Shown: positions 17,776 to 27,069 of the stretch, piece after piece
How the letters are laid out: each line of letters begins with the position of its first letter
Numbering within the stretch: position 1 is the first letter of the stretch
Assembly (NCBI RefSeq): GCF_003031675.1
Contig: NZ_PYWX01000032.1
Coordinates: 62,001-126,000 of the forward strand
Length of the DNA stretch: 64,000 nt
Source: Pseudomonas palleroniana
Lineage (GTDB): Bacteria; Pseudomonadota; Gammaproteobacteria; Pseudomonadales; Pseudomonadaceae
Direction of reading: 5' to 3'
Program-made: the position numbers and the translations under genes
The notes under the pieces: model-generated
What the model was told of the DNA's origin: nothing
Seen by the model: only the letters and a program-made list of their open reading frames with translations
Databases searched by the model: none

Positions 17776-18684
17776 ATGCTGCTAAAGAACCTTGAACTGT
17801 TTTTGCTGATCGTCGAGAAAGGCGGGTTATCGGCAGCCGGCAGGGAGCTGGGGCTTTCGCCCGCGTCCGTCTCCGAGCGGCTGGCGCAGTTGGAAGGTTT
17901 CTACGGTGCCAGCCTGCTGAACCGCACCACGCGTGCGATCAACCTGACCGACGAGGGCCGACTGCTGGTCGAGGGCGCGCGCCAGTTGCTGGCGCAAGCC
18001 GATGAACTGCACAGCAGTATTCGCCTGGGGGTGCACCAGGTCTGCGGGCCGATCCGCCTCAGCGCTCCCGTAGACCTCGGGCGCCAACTCATTGAGCCGA
18101 TCCTGGCGCAGTTCATGGAGGAGCATCCGCAAGTCAGCATCGACCTCAACCTGAGCGACGGCTACGTCGACCTCGTCAGCCAGGGCATCGACTTTGCCGT
18201 GCGTTATGGGGCGTTGGCCGACAGCACGTTGCACGCCAGGTCGATGGGTGAGAACCGCCGCGTCGTATGCGCCTCGCCACAGTACCTGGAACGCAATGGC
18301 ACGCCGCTGCGCCCCGAAGACCTGACCCGCCACGAATGCCTGGTGATGCGCTTTGGTAGCAATATTTCGCGCGAGTGGACGTTCAAGCGTCACGGGCACA
18401 CCCATCGGGTCCTGGTGCGCGGCCGCAGGGTGGCCAACGACGGCGCGTTGGTGAGGCAGTGGTGCCTGGCCGGTCATGGCATCTGCCTGAAATCGGTATG
18501 GGACGTCAGCGCCGACCTCGCTGCCGGGCGCCTGGTTGAGCTGCTCAGGGACTACGACCTGGGCAGTACCGCGTTGAACATCGTCTATCCGCCGAGCCGG
18601 GTTCAGCCGCAGCGGGTGCGGATGTTGATCGAACGGATCGTGGCGCGCTTGTCGAGCGTCGATGCGACGGTGGTTTCAGGCTGA
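17776..18684 (+). CDS. LysR-family transcriptional regulator
   Basis: A 302-residue LysR regulator of the CrgA/DsdC-like type. The N-terminal winged HTH is clear (FLLIVEKGGLSAAGRELGLSPASVSERLAQLE, residues 9-40), followed by the linker helix and a periplasmic-binding-like effector domain. There is no obvious match to the MexT sequence, so it is probably not the regulator of the nearby efflux operon. It is transcribed away from the broken deacetylase gene, which may have been its former target along with the SnoaL-like gene. The effector is unknown. Confidence 0.85.
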   Translation: MLLKNLELFLLIVEKGGLSAAGRELGLSPASVSERLAQLEGFYGASLLNRTTRAINLTDEGRLLVEGARQLLAQADELHSSIRLGVHQVCGPIRLSAPVDLGRQLIEPILAQFMEEHPQVSIDLNLSDGYVDLVSQGIDFAVRYGALADSTLHARSMGENRRVVCASPQYLERNGTPLRPEDLTRHECLVMRFGSNISREWTFKRHGHTHRVLVRGRRVANDGALVRQWCLAGHGICLKSVWDVSADLAAGRLVELLRDYDLGSTALNIVYPPSRVQPQRVRMLIERIVARLSSVDATVVSG

Positions 18685-18721
18685 GAGGTGCCGGAGGCCA
18701 TGCAGATGTAGCGCCCCGTGC

Positions 18722-19249
18722 CTACTCGTACCGGTTGAGGGTTTCAGCCCGCACATAGGTGCGCAACACGTGATCCCACAGCGGCGACGACACCCCGAAG
18801 TTCTTTTCGACACCCTGGCGATGGTGCAGATCATGATTGGCCACCAGCCCCGGAATAAAACGGTAGGCCCAATGCTCGGGGCGGTGCATCACATAGTGCA
18901 CCGAGATGTAAATGAAGTATCCGCTCACGGCCCCCACAAAAACCGAGGTCAGGCCGGTGAACCAGGCCAGCAGCAAAAGCACGGCAAAGGTTGAACTGGT
19001 TTTCCAGCTCGACACGCCGATGTAGGCGAGTACGTCGACGTGGTGGGTCCAGTGCTCGCGGCGGTACAGCGAATGGAACAGGAAGCGGTGGGCCGAGTAC
19101 TCCACGAGTGTCCAGGCCAACCAGCCGGCCAGTGCCAGGCCGAGGTCAAAAGGCGCGAGATAGAGGGCAAGGAGGATGAAGAGGGGAACGGTGAAGAAGT
19201 CGAGGTAATAAGCGACTGACGACATCAGCCATTTATTGGAAGCAGCCAT
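18722..19249 (-). CDS. Membrane fatty acid hydroxylase/sterol desaturase family protein
   Basis: Start chosen at the ATG at 19249 (MAASNKWLMSS, 175 residues), with AGGGA about 11 nt upstream; the longer frame to 19384 adds an arginine-rich, unconserved leader. Three to four membrane helices alternate with the histidine boxes of the di-iron hydroxylase/desaturase superfamily: HRFLFHxxxxxxHWTHH, HYVMHRPEH and HDLHHRQ. Enzymes of this family hydroxylate or desaturate acyl chains, sterols or carotenoids in the membrane using oxygen. The protein is shorter than typical sterol desaturases, so it represents the minimal core. Its neighbours give no hint of substrate. Confidence 0.8.
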   Translation of the reverse strand: MAASNKWLMSSVAYYLDFFTVPLFILLALYLAPFDLGLALAGWLAWTLVEYSAHRFLFHSLYRREHWTHHVDVLAYIGVSSWKTSSTFAVLLLLAWFTGLTSVFVGAVSGYFIYISVHYVMHRPEHWAYRFIPGLVANHDLHHRQGVEKNFGVSSPLWDHVLRTYVRAETLNRYE

Positions 19250-19504
19250 GTGCAGAATATCCCTGTAGTGCCCGATGGTCGGGAGCGCGATTCTCAGGGA
19301 TCGCACCGTCGCCGACAACTGTTTCGCGTGGCACTGCGACGCAAGTCTCAGCCTGCGCTCGCCGTGACCTGCCGAGCGGGTCACGCTGCAATCGATTCAC
19401 GCGTGTCGCGAGCGTCGGTTGTTTATAGGGTTTCACGAAACGTATGATCAGCACACGCGACCTGAGCGGGTTGCGCCGCACCAACTCCTCCAAAGGACAA
19501 TCGC

Positions 19505-19666
19505 ATGCAAAAGCACTTCGGTAATTCGGGCCTGTTCAAGCTTGTTTCGTATCGCTGCAACGCGTCCCTGGCGAACGGTATCGCCGCCTGGGAACTGAAA
19601 AACAGTGCGCTGAATACGAAGGAGTTTTTGATATGTCCAAAGAATTACTCGGAGTTTTTGCTCTAG
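19505..19666 (+). CDS. Possible 53-residue ORF overlapping the next gene
   Basis: A short frame begins at the ATG at 19505 with an AAAGGA site 8 nt upstream. It runs into the first 34 bases of the membrane-protein gene in another frame, ending at the TAG at 19664-19666. The product (MQKHFGNSGLFKLVSYRCNA...) has no recognisable domain. The good ribosome site and the overlap would suit translational coupling or a leader peptide, but chance cannot be excluded at this length. Confidence 0.35.
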   Translation: MQKHFGNSGLFKLVSYRCNASLANGIAAWELKNSALNTKEFLICPKNYSEFLL

Positions 19667-19989
19667 GGTTGATGGTAATCGGTGAGTTTTGTGCCATTTA
19701 CAGTGAGGTCGTCACGGCCCGGCTTGCCCAGACGGGCAACGGTTCACTGGATGCGTTTGTACTGCCTGTCGTACTGATGTGTTTTGCCGGTTTATGCCTG
19801 CTGGGCGCCTATTGGCTGGGGTACGTCGCGGTGGGCGATATCTGGATCGTCACCGTGGTCTCGGTCACGTCGTTGTTGCTGCTTGAACCCATCGTGGTGT
19901 GGGCCTTGTTTCACGAGGCACCGGGGCGAGGCGCACTGATCGGGTTCTGCCTGGGGGCATTGGGCATGCTGTCCACGGTATTGCTTTGA
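19633..19989 (+). CDS. Small four-helix membrane protein, DMT/SMR-like
   Basis: A 118-residue integral membrane protein with a strong GAAGGAG ribosome site. Four hydrophobic helices are evident. A glutamate in helix 1 (MVIGEFCAIY, E18) occupies the position of the essential Glu of small multidrug resistance pumps. The last two helices (LLLLEPIVVWALFHEAPGRGALIGFCLGALGML) resemble the closing half of an EamA/DMT unit. It may be a small drug or metabolite exporter working as a dimer. It is preceded by an overlapping short ORF and converges on the aldehyde dehydrogenase gene across a terminator. Confidence 0.7.
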   Translation: MSKELLGVFALGLMVIGEFCAIYSEVVTARLAQTGNGSLDAFVLPVVLMCFAGLCLLGAYWLGYVAVGDIWIVTVVSVTSLLLLEPIVVWALFHEAPGRGALIGFCLGALGMLSTVLL

Positions 19990-20016
19990 CGGGGTAGGCG
20001 GGCAGGCATAAAAACC

Positions 20017-20048
20017 GCATTGGGCGGGCGACCAGCCCCGCCCAATGC
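20017..20048. terminator. Terminator hairpin between convergent genes
   Basis: A perfect 12-bp stem (GCATTGGGCGGG / CCCGCCCAATGC) is flanked on the left by AAAAACC. Read on the minus strand it therefore ends in a T-run and terminates the aldehyde dehydrogenase operon; it could also stop the convergent membrane-protein gene. Confidence 0.8.
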
Positions 20049-20080
20049 CTCACCACCCGATTGGGCTGTGCTTGAAGCGA

Positions 20081-21493
20081 TCAAGCCAGCGTGTTCAAGC
20101 ACACCACCTTGGGCTGGGTCATTTCTTCATAGGCGAAACGCACCCCCTCGCGGCCCAGGCTGCCGTATTTGGAGCCGCCAAACGGCATCGCATCGAAGCG
20201 ATAGTCGGACGAGTCATTGATCATCACGCCACCGGCTTCGATCCGACGTGCGGCGCTCATGGCCGTGGCCAGGTCGCGGGTAAAGATCCCGGCGTGGAGG
20301 CTGTACTCGGGTTCGTTGGCCAGCGCGATGGCTTCATCGAAGGATTCGAAACGCTGTAGCACCACCACCGGCGCGAAGACCTCGTTGCGCCAGAGCTGGC
20401 TGGCGTGATCGACGTTTTCCAGGACGGTGGCGGCGTAGCAGGCGCCTTGGCGTCGATGCCCGCAAAGCAACGTAGCGCCTTGGGCCAATGCTTCAGCGAC
20501 CACACGCTCGGCATTCTGCGCGGCTTGTTGAGTGATCATCGGGCCGATATCGGTGTTGGCGAGCATTGGGTCGCCGACCACCAAGGCTTCGGTTTGGCTG
20601 ACGAAACGCGCGCGGAACGCTGCGTAAATGGACGCATGCACCAACAGCCGCTGGGTGCCGATGCAGTTCTGTCCCGCGGCCCAGAACGCGCCGGACACGC
20701 AACTCGCCACGGTGGCCTCAAGGTCGCAGTCAGCCATGACGATCACCGGTGCATTGCCGCCAAGGTCCATTGCGAGTTTCTTCAAGCCTGCAGTGCGGGC
20801 AATCTGCTCGCCGGTGACAAAGCCTCCGGTAAAGGAAATCATGCGCACCTCTCGCGCCGCCACCAGCGCCTTGCCCAGCTCCGCGCCGCCGGTGGCCAGT
20901 GTGACCACGGATTCGGGCAAGCCGGCTTCGACCAGGTACGACACCAGTTTTATCGCCGATAACGGCGCCAGCTCGGAGGGTTTGAGAATCACCGCATTGC
21001 CGCCGGCAATGGCCGGGCCGAGCTTATGCGCCACGAGATTCAATGGGTCGTTGTACGGCGTGATTGCGACGATTAAACCGAGCGGCTCACGGGAGAACCA
21101 GCCCTGGCGCGACGCCGAGCCTTCATAGGCATCAAAGGGGATCACCTCGCCGGCATTACGCTTGGCCTCTTCGGCGGACAGCTTGAGGGTGTTGACGCAG
21201 CGCTTGACCTCTTTTTCGGCCTGCTTGAGGGTCTTGCCGGCTTCCTCGACGATCAGTCGGGCAAATGCCTGGGCATCGCGCTCCACGTGCAAGGCGGCCT
21301 GTTCGAGAATCTGCGCCCGGCGATGACGCGGCAACCCCGCGCACGCCTGCACGCCGTCGCGGCCCTGCGCCAGCAACTGCGGTACCTGCGAGGCACACAC
21401 CTCGGCGACGCTGTCGATCAGCGTACCGTTGTAAGGGTTGAGGACTTGGATCTGCGGTGCCACGACGGCCCGGGCCAGGTTCGATACGTTCAT
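20081..21493 (-). CDS. NAD(P)-dependent aldehyde dehydrogenase, putative aspartate-semialdehyde oxidising
   Basis: A 470-residue aldehyde dehydrogenase superfamily member related to lactaldehyde/phosphonoacetaldehyde/GAPN-type enzymes. The cofactor region TPYNDPLN and FTGG (221-224) and the catalytic Cys277 (GQNCIGTQR) are present. The general-base position, usually Glu in ELGG, is Asp243 (MDLGGNAP). That is unusual and could alter activity. It begins 4 bp after the stop of the homoserine dehydrogenase gene, so the two are co-translated. I infer oxidation of aspartate semialdehyde to aspartate, giving a route from homoserine into central metabolism. Family assignment is firm; the substrate is inference from context. 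Confidence 0.85.
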   Translation of the reverse strand: MNVSNLARAVVAPQIQVLNPYNGTLIDSVAEVCASQVPQLLAQGRDGVQACAGLPRHRRAQILEQAALHVERDAQAFARLIVEEAGKTLKQAEKEVKRCVNTLKLSAEEAKRNAGEVIPFDAYEGSASRQGWFSREPLGLIVAITPYNDPLNLVAHKLGPAIAGGNAVILKPSELAPLSAIKLVSYLVEAGLPESVVTLATGGAELGKALVAAREVRMISFTGGFVTGEQIARTAGLKKLAMDLGGNAPVIVMADCDLEATVASCVSGAFWAAGQNCIGTQRLLVHASIYAAFRARFVSQTEALVVGDPMLANTDIGPMITQQAAQNAERVVAEALAQGATLLCGHRRQGACYAATVLENVDHASQLWRNEVFAPVVVLQRFESFDEAIALANEPEYSLHAGIFTRDLATAMSAARRIEAGGVMINDSSDYRFDAMPFGGSKYGSLGREGVRFAYEEMTQPKVVCLNTLA

Positions 21494-21497
21494 GCGC

Positions 21498-22547
21498 TTA
21501 CTCCCGGTTCTGTGCCGCAGCCTGATGCAGGCTGATGATGTCTGACAGCAGCGCGAAGGCGGTTTCCGTACGCCCGGCGCCAGGCCCCGACACTGTCACC
21601 GTGCCGATCAGGTCGGTGTTGAACGACACCGCGTTGGTGGCTCCGCCGATGCTGGCCAACGGATGCGCGTTGTCTAGCAGGCGCGGTTCGACGCTGGCAC
21701 TGACCGAACCGTCGGCCTGGCGTGTGGCGGCGCCGATCAATTTCCAGCGTGCATTGTTCTGGCGGGCCTGGTCGATGTCGTCCAGCGTGAGGGTACTGAT
21801 ACCGCGGCAGCGCACATCGCTGACATTGAGCTTTGCATCCAGCAGTTCGTTGGCCAGGATCACCACTTTGAGGCGCACGTCATGGCCCTCGACATCCGCC
21901 GTCGGGTCGGCTTCGGCATACCCCAGCGCCTGGGCCTGCTCGACCGCTTCGGTAAAACCCAGGCCACTCTCCATGCGGGTCAGGACGAAGTTGGACGTGC
22001 CGTTGAGAATGCCCTCGAAACCGTTGATCGTGCTGCCCGCCAGCAACTGCCTGGCCAGGCGAATCACCGGGGTGCCACTCATGACCGAACCTTCATATTC
22101 AAAGGCTACGTGATTGCGCTGGGCCAGGGCTTTCAATTGAGCACCGTGCAGGGCAATCGGCCCTTTGTTGGTGGTCACTACGTGCTTGGCGCTTTCCAGT
22201 GCCCAGCGACAGAAGGACGTCGCCGGTTCGCCATCCACCGGGTTGGTGAATGTCGCCTCCGCGATGATGTCCGCGCCGGAGTCCTTGATCACCACCTCGT
22301 TGAGCGCCAAGGCGTTGCCACCCGGCAGTTGCGCCAGGGCGCCCTTGACCGCCGGCAGACCTGCCAACGAGGCCGCGTCCAGCCCTTGACGATTGATCAG
22401 CGAACCGAGGAACAGGTCGGTGACACCGACGATTTTCAGGCTGAAGCCCAGTTCAGTTTTCCAGCGTTCATTGCGCTCGGCAATCAATTGCGCCAGGGCA
22501 CGATTGACGCCGCCAAAGCCGACCAGCGCGAGTTTATATTCAGTCAT
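21498..22547 (-). CDS. Homoserine dehydrogenase without ACT domain
   Basis: A 349-residue homoserine dehydrogenase. The Rossmann motif GFGGVNR (10-16), the TTNKGP segment (Lys128), LNGTSNFVL (181-189) and the family signature [19 protein letters not shown] (209-227) are all present. The ~85-residue C-terminal ACT domain that gives threonine feedback in biosynthetic enzymes (about 430 residues) is missing. An unregulated enzyme clustered with an aldehyde dehydrogenase, a permease and a PLP lyase suggests a catabolic role, oxidising homoserine to aspartate semialdehyde. The ribosome site AAGGG lies 10 nt before the ATG in an A-rich leader. A 177-bp gap with a terminator separates it from the lrp gene upstream, so it may have its own promoter. 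Confidence 0.88.
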   Translation of the reverse strand: MTEYKLALVGFGGVNRALAQLIAERNERWKTELGFSLKIVGVTDLFLGSLINRQGLDAASLAGLPAVKGALAQLPGGNALALNEVVIKDSGADIIAEATFTNPVDGEPATSFCRWALESAKHVVTTNKGPIALHGAQLKALAQRNHVAFEYEGSVMSGTPVIRLARQLLAGSTINGFEGILNGTSNFVLTRMESGLGFTEAVEQAQALGYAEADPTADVEGHDVRLKVVILANELLDAKLNVSDVRCRGISTLTLDDIDQARQNNARWKLIGAATRQADGSVSASVEPRLLDNAHPLASIGGATNAVSFNTDLIGTVTVSGPGAGRTETAFALLSDIISLHQAAAQNRE

Positions 22548-22680
22548 TTTTTTATTGCCCTTGATCTGGGTGAGGTGGGGTAGGGCTCTAGATTAGGGGC
22601 GCGCCCAGGGCAGTGAAATATGCCGATTTGCTCTATTTCATGGGCGTTTTGACCAAGGGAGGGCGTGCACGACCGGCATA

Positions 22681-22708
22681 AAAAAAGCCAACCGCAGTTG
22701 ACTTTTTT
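22681..22708. terminator. Bidirectional-looking terminator after the Lrp gene
   Basis: AAAAAAGCCAAC and GTTGACTTTTTT form a 12-bp stem with one mismatch and a 4-nt loop, giving A-tract/T-tract symmetry. It lies 16 bp after the lrp stop codon and separates the thrC-like/lrp unit from the homoserine dehydrogenase unit. Confidence 0.75.
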
Positions 22709-22724
22709 CCAAGCAAAAAACGGC

Positions 22725-23162
22725 TCAGACGACTGAGGATAAAACGAACGAAGTCACTGTGTTTTCCACGCCTGCCAGTGCTGAAATCTGATTCCACACC
22801 TGATGCACCCGCTGCGGGCTGGTTGCGCTGACGCGCAACATCAGGTCGAACTCGCCGCTCATGACATCGCACTGGGTCACTTCAGGGATCGCGCGCAGGG
22901 CCTGCAAGACGTCTTCCCCGCGCATACGGTCATAGCGATAGACGAAAATCACTGCGTTGATCTGTGAGGCGGCGTGTCGTCCATCGCCCGTTAGGACGGT
23001 ATAGCCGAGGATCGCACCGTCGCGTTCCAACCGTTCGATCCGTTGGCGCACGGCGTTGCGCGACAGGTTGACCTTGGCCGCCAGCTCGGCGTGGGCCGCC
23101 CGTGCGTTAAGCCGCAGCTCGGCGATGATGCGCTCATCGAGAGGGTCCAGGATGCGCTTCAT
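22725..23162 (-). CDS. Lrp/AsnC-family regulator
   Basis: A 145-residue Lrp/AsnC regulator starting at the ATG at 23162 with a GTGGAGG ribosome site 5-6 nt upstream; the longer frame to 23225 would overlap the preceding gene. The N-terminal HTH (LDERIIAELRLNARAAHAELAAKVNLSRNAVRQRIERLE) is followed by the RAM ligand-binding domain (AVIFVYRYDR... QCDVMSGEFDLMLRV). Such proteins sense amino acids and commonly control adjacent catabolic genes. It lies 22 bp after the threonine-synthase-like gene, so it is a good candidate local sensor of methionine, homoserine or threonine. Confidence 0.9.
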   Translation of the reverse strand: MKRILDPLDERIIAELRLNARAAHAELAAKVNLSRNAVRQRIERLERDGAILGYTVLTGDGRHAASQINAVIFVYRYDRMRGEDVLQALRAIPEVTQCDVMSGEFDLMLRVSATSPQRVHQVWNQISALAGVENTVTSFVLSSVV

Positions 23163-23184
23163 GGGGCCTCCACTGGCCACGCGT

Positions 23185-24564
23185 TCAAAGCGTGTCGAGC
23201 ACGTTAAGAAGGGGGGTGATGTCATCAGGGGCGACCCGATGGCACGGTGGGTGTACCGGTGGCTCGCCCTGGCTGGCCGACTGCGGGAGGCCGATCCCCA
23301 GTTCGGCGAGCAACGCCGCCGATTTGACCGGGGAAATTTCCCCCAGCGTGACCATCGGCGCCACCAGGCTGCGACGGTACAGGCGAGCGGCGATCACGCC
23401 GGTGGCCGTGTGCGGGTCGACAACGTAGCCGGTGTCGCGATGCAGTGCGGTCATCTCATTCAGGGTTTCCTCATCGCTGACGGCGTAGGAGTCAATGATC
23501 ATCCGTGCACGTAACCAGCATTCGTTGGCGAGGGTGATCTCGCCGTGGGTTTCCAGCTCGAGCATCAACGCGCTGACCGCCTGATGGTCATGCTCATACA
23601 CTTCCCAGAGGAACCGCTCCAGGTTGGAGAACGTCGACAGGTCCATCGCCGGTGACCGGGTCTTGTTGGCGCGCAGCCTGGAATAATGGTTCTTCAGGAA
23701 CAACTGGTGCAGGGCATCGTTGGTATTGGTGGCGACGATAATCTGAGTGATGGGCAAGCCCATTTTCTGCGCCACGTAGCCTGCATAGACTTCGGCGAAA
23801 CTCGCCGCCGGCACGCTGAAACCGATCGGCCGCTGACCGCCGCCCAATTGCAGCACCGCGTGGAAATACATCACCAGTTGCGCCAGCACATTGACCCAGT
23901 TGCTGGAGTTGAAACTGATCGCCTCGTACTGGGGGCACGGCCACTGGCTGAACAGCCGGCTCACAATGCCCTGGCACTCGTCGAAGCTGCCGTCGACCGC
24001 AAACAGATGCACATCGGGCCGTGCCGCCGCCCACAGTGCGTGCAACTGATGCGGCGGCACCCCGCGCTCCGGGTAAAGCACTACCAGATGGGCCTCGTCA
24101 CAATCGTTGAACGCCTCGATCGCCGCCAGGCCGGTATCGCCGTTGGTGGCGCCGAGCACCACTGCACGTCGGGCGCGGCGTTGCAGAAAGTACTGCACCA
24201 ATTGCGCCTGCAATTGCGCGGCAAAATCCTTCGAGGAGCGGGTCGGGCCGTGGAACAGCTCCAATACCCATTCATTGCGGTCGACCTGATGCAAAGGCGC
24301 GACGGCCCGGTGCTGGAAACGGCGGCTGGCGTCTTTGAGCAGGCGCTTGAGATCCGGCTCGGGAATGGCGTCCCCAATGAACGGACGCAAGATCCGATAC
24401 GCCAATTCGTCATAGGGCAAGGTTGACCAGTTCGCGATGTCCTGGGTTTCGAATTGCGGCAGGTCCAGGGGGACGAACAGCCCGCCGTCGTCGGCAATAC
24501 CGGACAATACGACCCTTTCGAAGTCGACCCGTACGGCGGCGTTTCGGGTACTCACATAGTGCAT
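23185..24564 (-). CDS. Divergent threonine-synthase-like PLP protein
   Basis: A 459-residue fold-type II PLP protein with threonine synthase architecture: an N-terminal domain (MHYVSTRN, ADDGGLFVP), the PLP-lysine segment LELFHGPTRSSKDFAAQ (Lys112), NGDTGLAAIEAF (141-152), the ISFNSSNWVNVLAQLVMYF helix and SNLERFLWEV. Two conserved segments are changed. The usual GPTxxFKDF has lost its Phe, and the glycine-rich PTGNFGD loop reads PAASFAE (252-258), which removes glycines I associate with PLP-phosphate binding. No homoserine kinase is adjacent. It may therefore use another substrate, act on homoserine derivatives, or be regulatory. The ribosome site GGAG lies 9 nt before the ATG. Confidence 0.8.
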   Translation of the reverse strand: MHYVSTRNAAVRVDFERVVLSGIADDGGLFVPLDLPQFETQDIANWSTLPYDELAYRILRPFIGDAIPEPDLKRLLKDASRRFQHRAVAPLHQVDRNEWVLELFHGPTRSSKDFAAQLQAQLVQYFLQRRARRAVVLGATNGDTGLAAIEAFNDCDEAHLVVLYPERGVPPHQLHALWAAARPDVHLFAVDGSFDECQGIVSRLFSQWPCPQYEAISFNSSNWVNVLAQLVMYFHAVLQLGGGQRPIGFSVPAASFAEVYAGYVAQKMGLPITQIIVATNTNDALHQLFLKNHYSRLRANKTRSPAMDLSTFSNLERFLWEVYEHDHQAVSALMLELETHGEITLANECWLRARMIIDSYAVSDEETLNEMTALHRDTGYVVDPHTATGVIAARLYRRSLVAPMVTLGEISPVKSAALLAELGIGLPQSASQGEPPVHPPCHRVAPDDITPLLNVLDTL

Positions 24565-24580
24565 GCTTGGGCTCCGGCTA

Positions 24581-25471
24581 CTATTTGTATCGGTGTGCCT
24601 GCTCGACCAGCCAGGTGGAAAACATCACGGCGTCGGGATGCTCGTCGGCGCCTGAACCGCGTACCAGATAAAACGATTCGCTGGCTTCGATACGCTGGTC
24701 GAAGGGTGCGACCAGGCGCCCGTCCTCAAGCATTTCGTCGACCATCGAGGAGCGTGCCAGGGCGATCCCTTGCCCCAGCTCCGCCATGCGCAAGGTCGAG
24801 ATCAGCGTGTCGAACTGCAGGCCGCACGACGAATCGACGGCGTCCGCGCCGACCATCTTCAACCAGTAGCCCCAACCTTCTTCGTAGCCCAGCACATGCA
24901 GCAGTGTGTGCTGGGCCACGTCCTCGGCCGCATTCAGCGGTGAACGTGCGATCAGGGCGGGCGAGCACACTGGAAACAAGGTGTCCCAGGTCAGGCGCTG
25001 CGAAACCAGGCCGGGCCATTGACCATGGCCCCAGCGAATCTCCATATCGTCCTCGCCATCCAGCTCCTTGACCCAGATATTGCTAATGTAGCGGATATCC
25101 ACCTGCGGATGGTCCTGACGAAAACCCACCAGCTTGGGCGCCAGCCAGTGCACGAAAAACGCCAGGCTGCCGCGCACTTTGATTGGCCGGCGTTTGTGCT
25201 GGCCAAAAATCTCATTGGTGCCGACGGCCAGGCGGGTGATCGCATCCTGTACCACCGGCAGGTAGGCCTGGCCTTCTTCGGTCAGGCCCAGGCCACGTGG
25301 TAACCGCTTGAACAGCGCCACCCCCAGATGGCTTTCCAACTGCCGGATCTGCTGGCTGACGGCACCCTGGGTCAAGCACAGTTCGTCAGCGGCGTGAGTG
25401 AAGTTCAGGCATCGAGCGGACACCTCGAAGGCCCGCAGCCAATTCAACGGCGGGAGTGGCTTTTGCTTCAT
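24581..25471 (-). CDS. LysR-family regulator, GcvA-like
   Basis: A 296-residue regulator starting at the ATG at 25471 with an AAGGGA ribosome site; the open frame extends much further upstream but without family resemblance. The N-terminus PLNWLRAFEVSARCLNFTHAADELCLTQGAVSQQIRQLE is the GcvA/AmpR-type HTH, followed by a substrate-binding domain (GHGQWPGLVSQRLTWDTLFPVCSPAL). It lies between the permease gene (56 bp upstream) and the threonine-synthase-like gene (16 bp downstream) on the same strand. It probably controls the amino-acid catabolic island together with Lrp. The ligand is unknown. Confidence 0.88.
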   Translation of the reverse strand: MKQKPLPPLNWLRAFEVSARCLNFTHAADELCLTQGAVSQQIRQLESHLGVALFKRLPRGLGLTEEGQAYLPVVQDAITRLAVGTNEIFGQHKRRPIKVRGSLAFFVHWLAPKLVGFRQDHPQVDIRYISNIWVKELDGEDDMEIRWGHGQWPGLVSQRLTWDTLFPVCSPALIARSPLNAAEDVAQHTLLHVLGYEEGWGYWLKMVGADAVDSSCGLQFDTLISTLRMAELGQGIALARSSMVDEMLEDGRLVAPFDQRIEASESFYLVRGSGADEHPDAVMFSTWLVEQAHRYK

Positions 25472-25527
25472 GATCTGTCCCTTATCGACGCTGTGCCGAG
25501 CACGCTGGACCACACCGTCGAGCGTGC

Positions 25528-26958
25528 CTAGAACGCATCGGACGGTCGAACCGTGGAGGCGAGCGACAGGCGTCGCTCGCGGCTGTTGCGGGTAATGTAA
25601 TACACGAAGTAGCACCAGGCGATGAAGGGCACGCCGAAGTACAGCGCGACCCGCTGCTCGGGGTCGAACGCGATGCCCACACACGCCAGCGCGCAGCACA
25701 CCAACGCGCCCAGCGGAACCCAGGGGTAACCGCGCACCCGGAACTTGAGGTCGCGCACATCGCCGCCGTTGGCCACATACTGGCGGCGAAAGGCGATCTG
25801 GCTCGCGGCAATGCTCATCCACACCACCACAACCGCCAACCCGGAGATGGAAACCAGCGCCAAGTACACGGTGTCGGCTGCGAACACGCTGCTGAGCAGG
25901 GAGGCGCCGCCACCGACCATGCTCAACACAATCGCATTCAAGGGCGTGCCCATGCGGGTCAGCTGGGAGAACTGCTTGGGCAGATGGCCCTGGTCGCTCA
26001 AGGTCCAGAGCATCCGCGAGGCGGCGTACAGCCCGGAGTTGGCGGCCGACAACAGCGCAGTGATGATCACAAAGTTCATGATGTCGGCGGAGTAGGGGAT
26101 GCCGATATAGGTGAATACGGTCACGAAGGGGCTTTCCACCAAGCCGGCCTGTTCGCGCGGCAGCAGGGTCGCCAGGACGAAAATCGTGCCGACGAAAAAG
26201 ATCGCCAGGCGCAGCACGGTGGTGCGGATGGCCCGTGGCACATTGCGTTGGGGGTCTTTGGTTTCACCGGCGGCGATACCGATCAGCTCGGTGCCCGAGA
26301 AGGCGAACGACACGGCCAGCAAGGTCATGGCAATCGACATGAAACCGGTCGGGAACAGGCCCTCGCGGGTGAAGTTACCCAGGCCGATGCTGTGGGCCTG
26401 ATCGATATTGAGCAGGCCGAGAATGGCGCCGCCGCCGATCACAAGAAACACCACCACCGTCACGACTTTGATCAGCGACAACCAGAACTCGGTTTCGGCA
26501 AACAAACGCACCGACACCACGTTGGTGAAAAACACCGCGCCGGCGAACAGCGCACTCCAGATCCATACCGGCGTGTCGGGGAACCAGCGCGTCATCAGGA
26601 TACCGGCAGCGGTGAATTCCGAACCGATGGCCACGGTCCATGTCAGCCAATACAGCCATGCCACGGTATAGCCGGTGCCCGGGCCGAGAAACCGCGTCGA
26701 GTAACTGCTGAACGAGCCGGTTTCAGGCATCTGCACCGCCAATTCGCCCAGGCACATCATCACCATGTAGACCATGAGCGCGCCAATGACGTAGGCGATG
26801 ACCGCGCCGAGGGGACCTGCCTGGTTGACGGTATAGCCAGAGGTCAGGAACAGCCCGGTGCCGATCACGCCACCGAGTGCGAGCATGACGATATGGCGGG
26901 TCTGCATTTCCTGTTTGAAGCCGGCACGCGTGTTGAGTTTTTCTTCTTTTGTGGACAT
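25528..26958 (-). CDS. APC-family amino acid permease, S-methylmethionine permease-like
   Basis: A 476-residue, twelve-helix permease of the amino acid transporter (AAT) branch, starting at the ATG at 26958 (MSTKEEKLN). As I recall MmuP of E. coli, long segments agree closely: [22 protein letters not shown], the [24 protein letters not shown] helix, [17 protein letters not shown] and [18 protein letters not shown]. MmuP imports S-methylmethionine, a plant sulfur compound. Related permeases carry lysine, proline or GABA, so specificity needs testing. It is transcribed in the same direction as the PLP lyase gene 111 bp upstream. The homology and neighbours together make a methionine-derivative or homoserine importer likely. 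Confidence 0.83.
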   Translation of the reverse strand: MSTKEEKLNTRAGFKQEMQTRHIVMLALGGVIGTGLFLTSGYTVNQAGPLGAVIAYVIGALMVYMVMMCLGELAVQMPETGSFSSYSTRFLGPGTGYTVAWLYWLTWTVAIGSEFTAAGILMTRWFPDTPVWIWSALFAGAVFFTNVVSVRLFAETEFWLSLIKVVTVVVFLVIGGGAILGLLNIDQAHSIGLGNFTREGLFPTGFMSIAMTLLAVSFAFSGTELIGIAAGETKDPQRNVPRAIRTTVLRLAIFFVGTIFVLATLLPREQAGLVESPFVTVFTYIGIPYSADIMNFVIITALLSAANSGLYAASRMLWTLSDQGHLPKQFSQLTRMGTPLNAIVLSMVGGGASLLSSVFAADTVYLALVSISGLAVVVVWMSIAASQIAFRRQYVANGGDVRDLKFRVRGYPWVPLGALVCCALACVGIAFDPEQRVALYFGVPFIAWCYFVYYITRNSRERRLSLASTVRPSDAF

Positions 26959-27069
26959 GGTTGTTCTCATGAAAGTTGTTAGGGCAGGTCGGAACGTTGC
27001 CGCTAAGTCTTATTATTATTCCTCTTCATGAAACGCCTCACAGACGGCCCTGTCGTGAGGTTTGAAACG

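Noticed and set aside
17776-18684. LysR gene considered as mexT
   Set aside because: Its HTH and effector domain do not resemble MexT as I recall it, and the gene is separated from the efflux operon by other genes.
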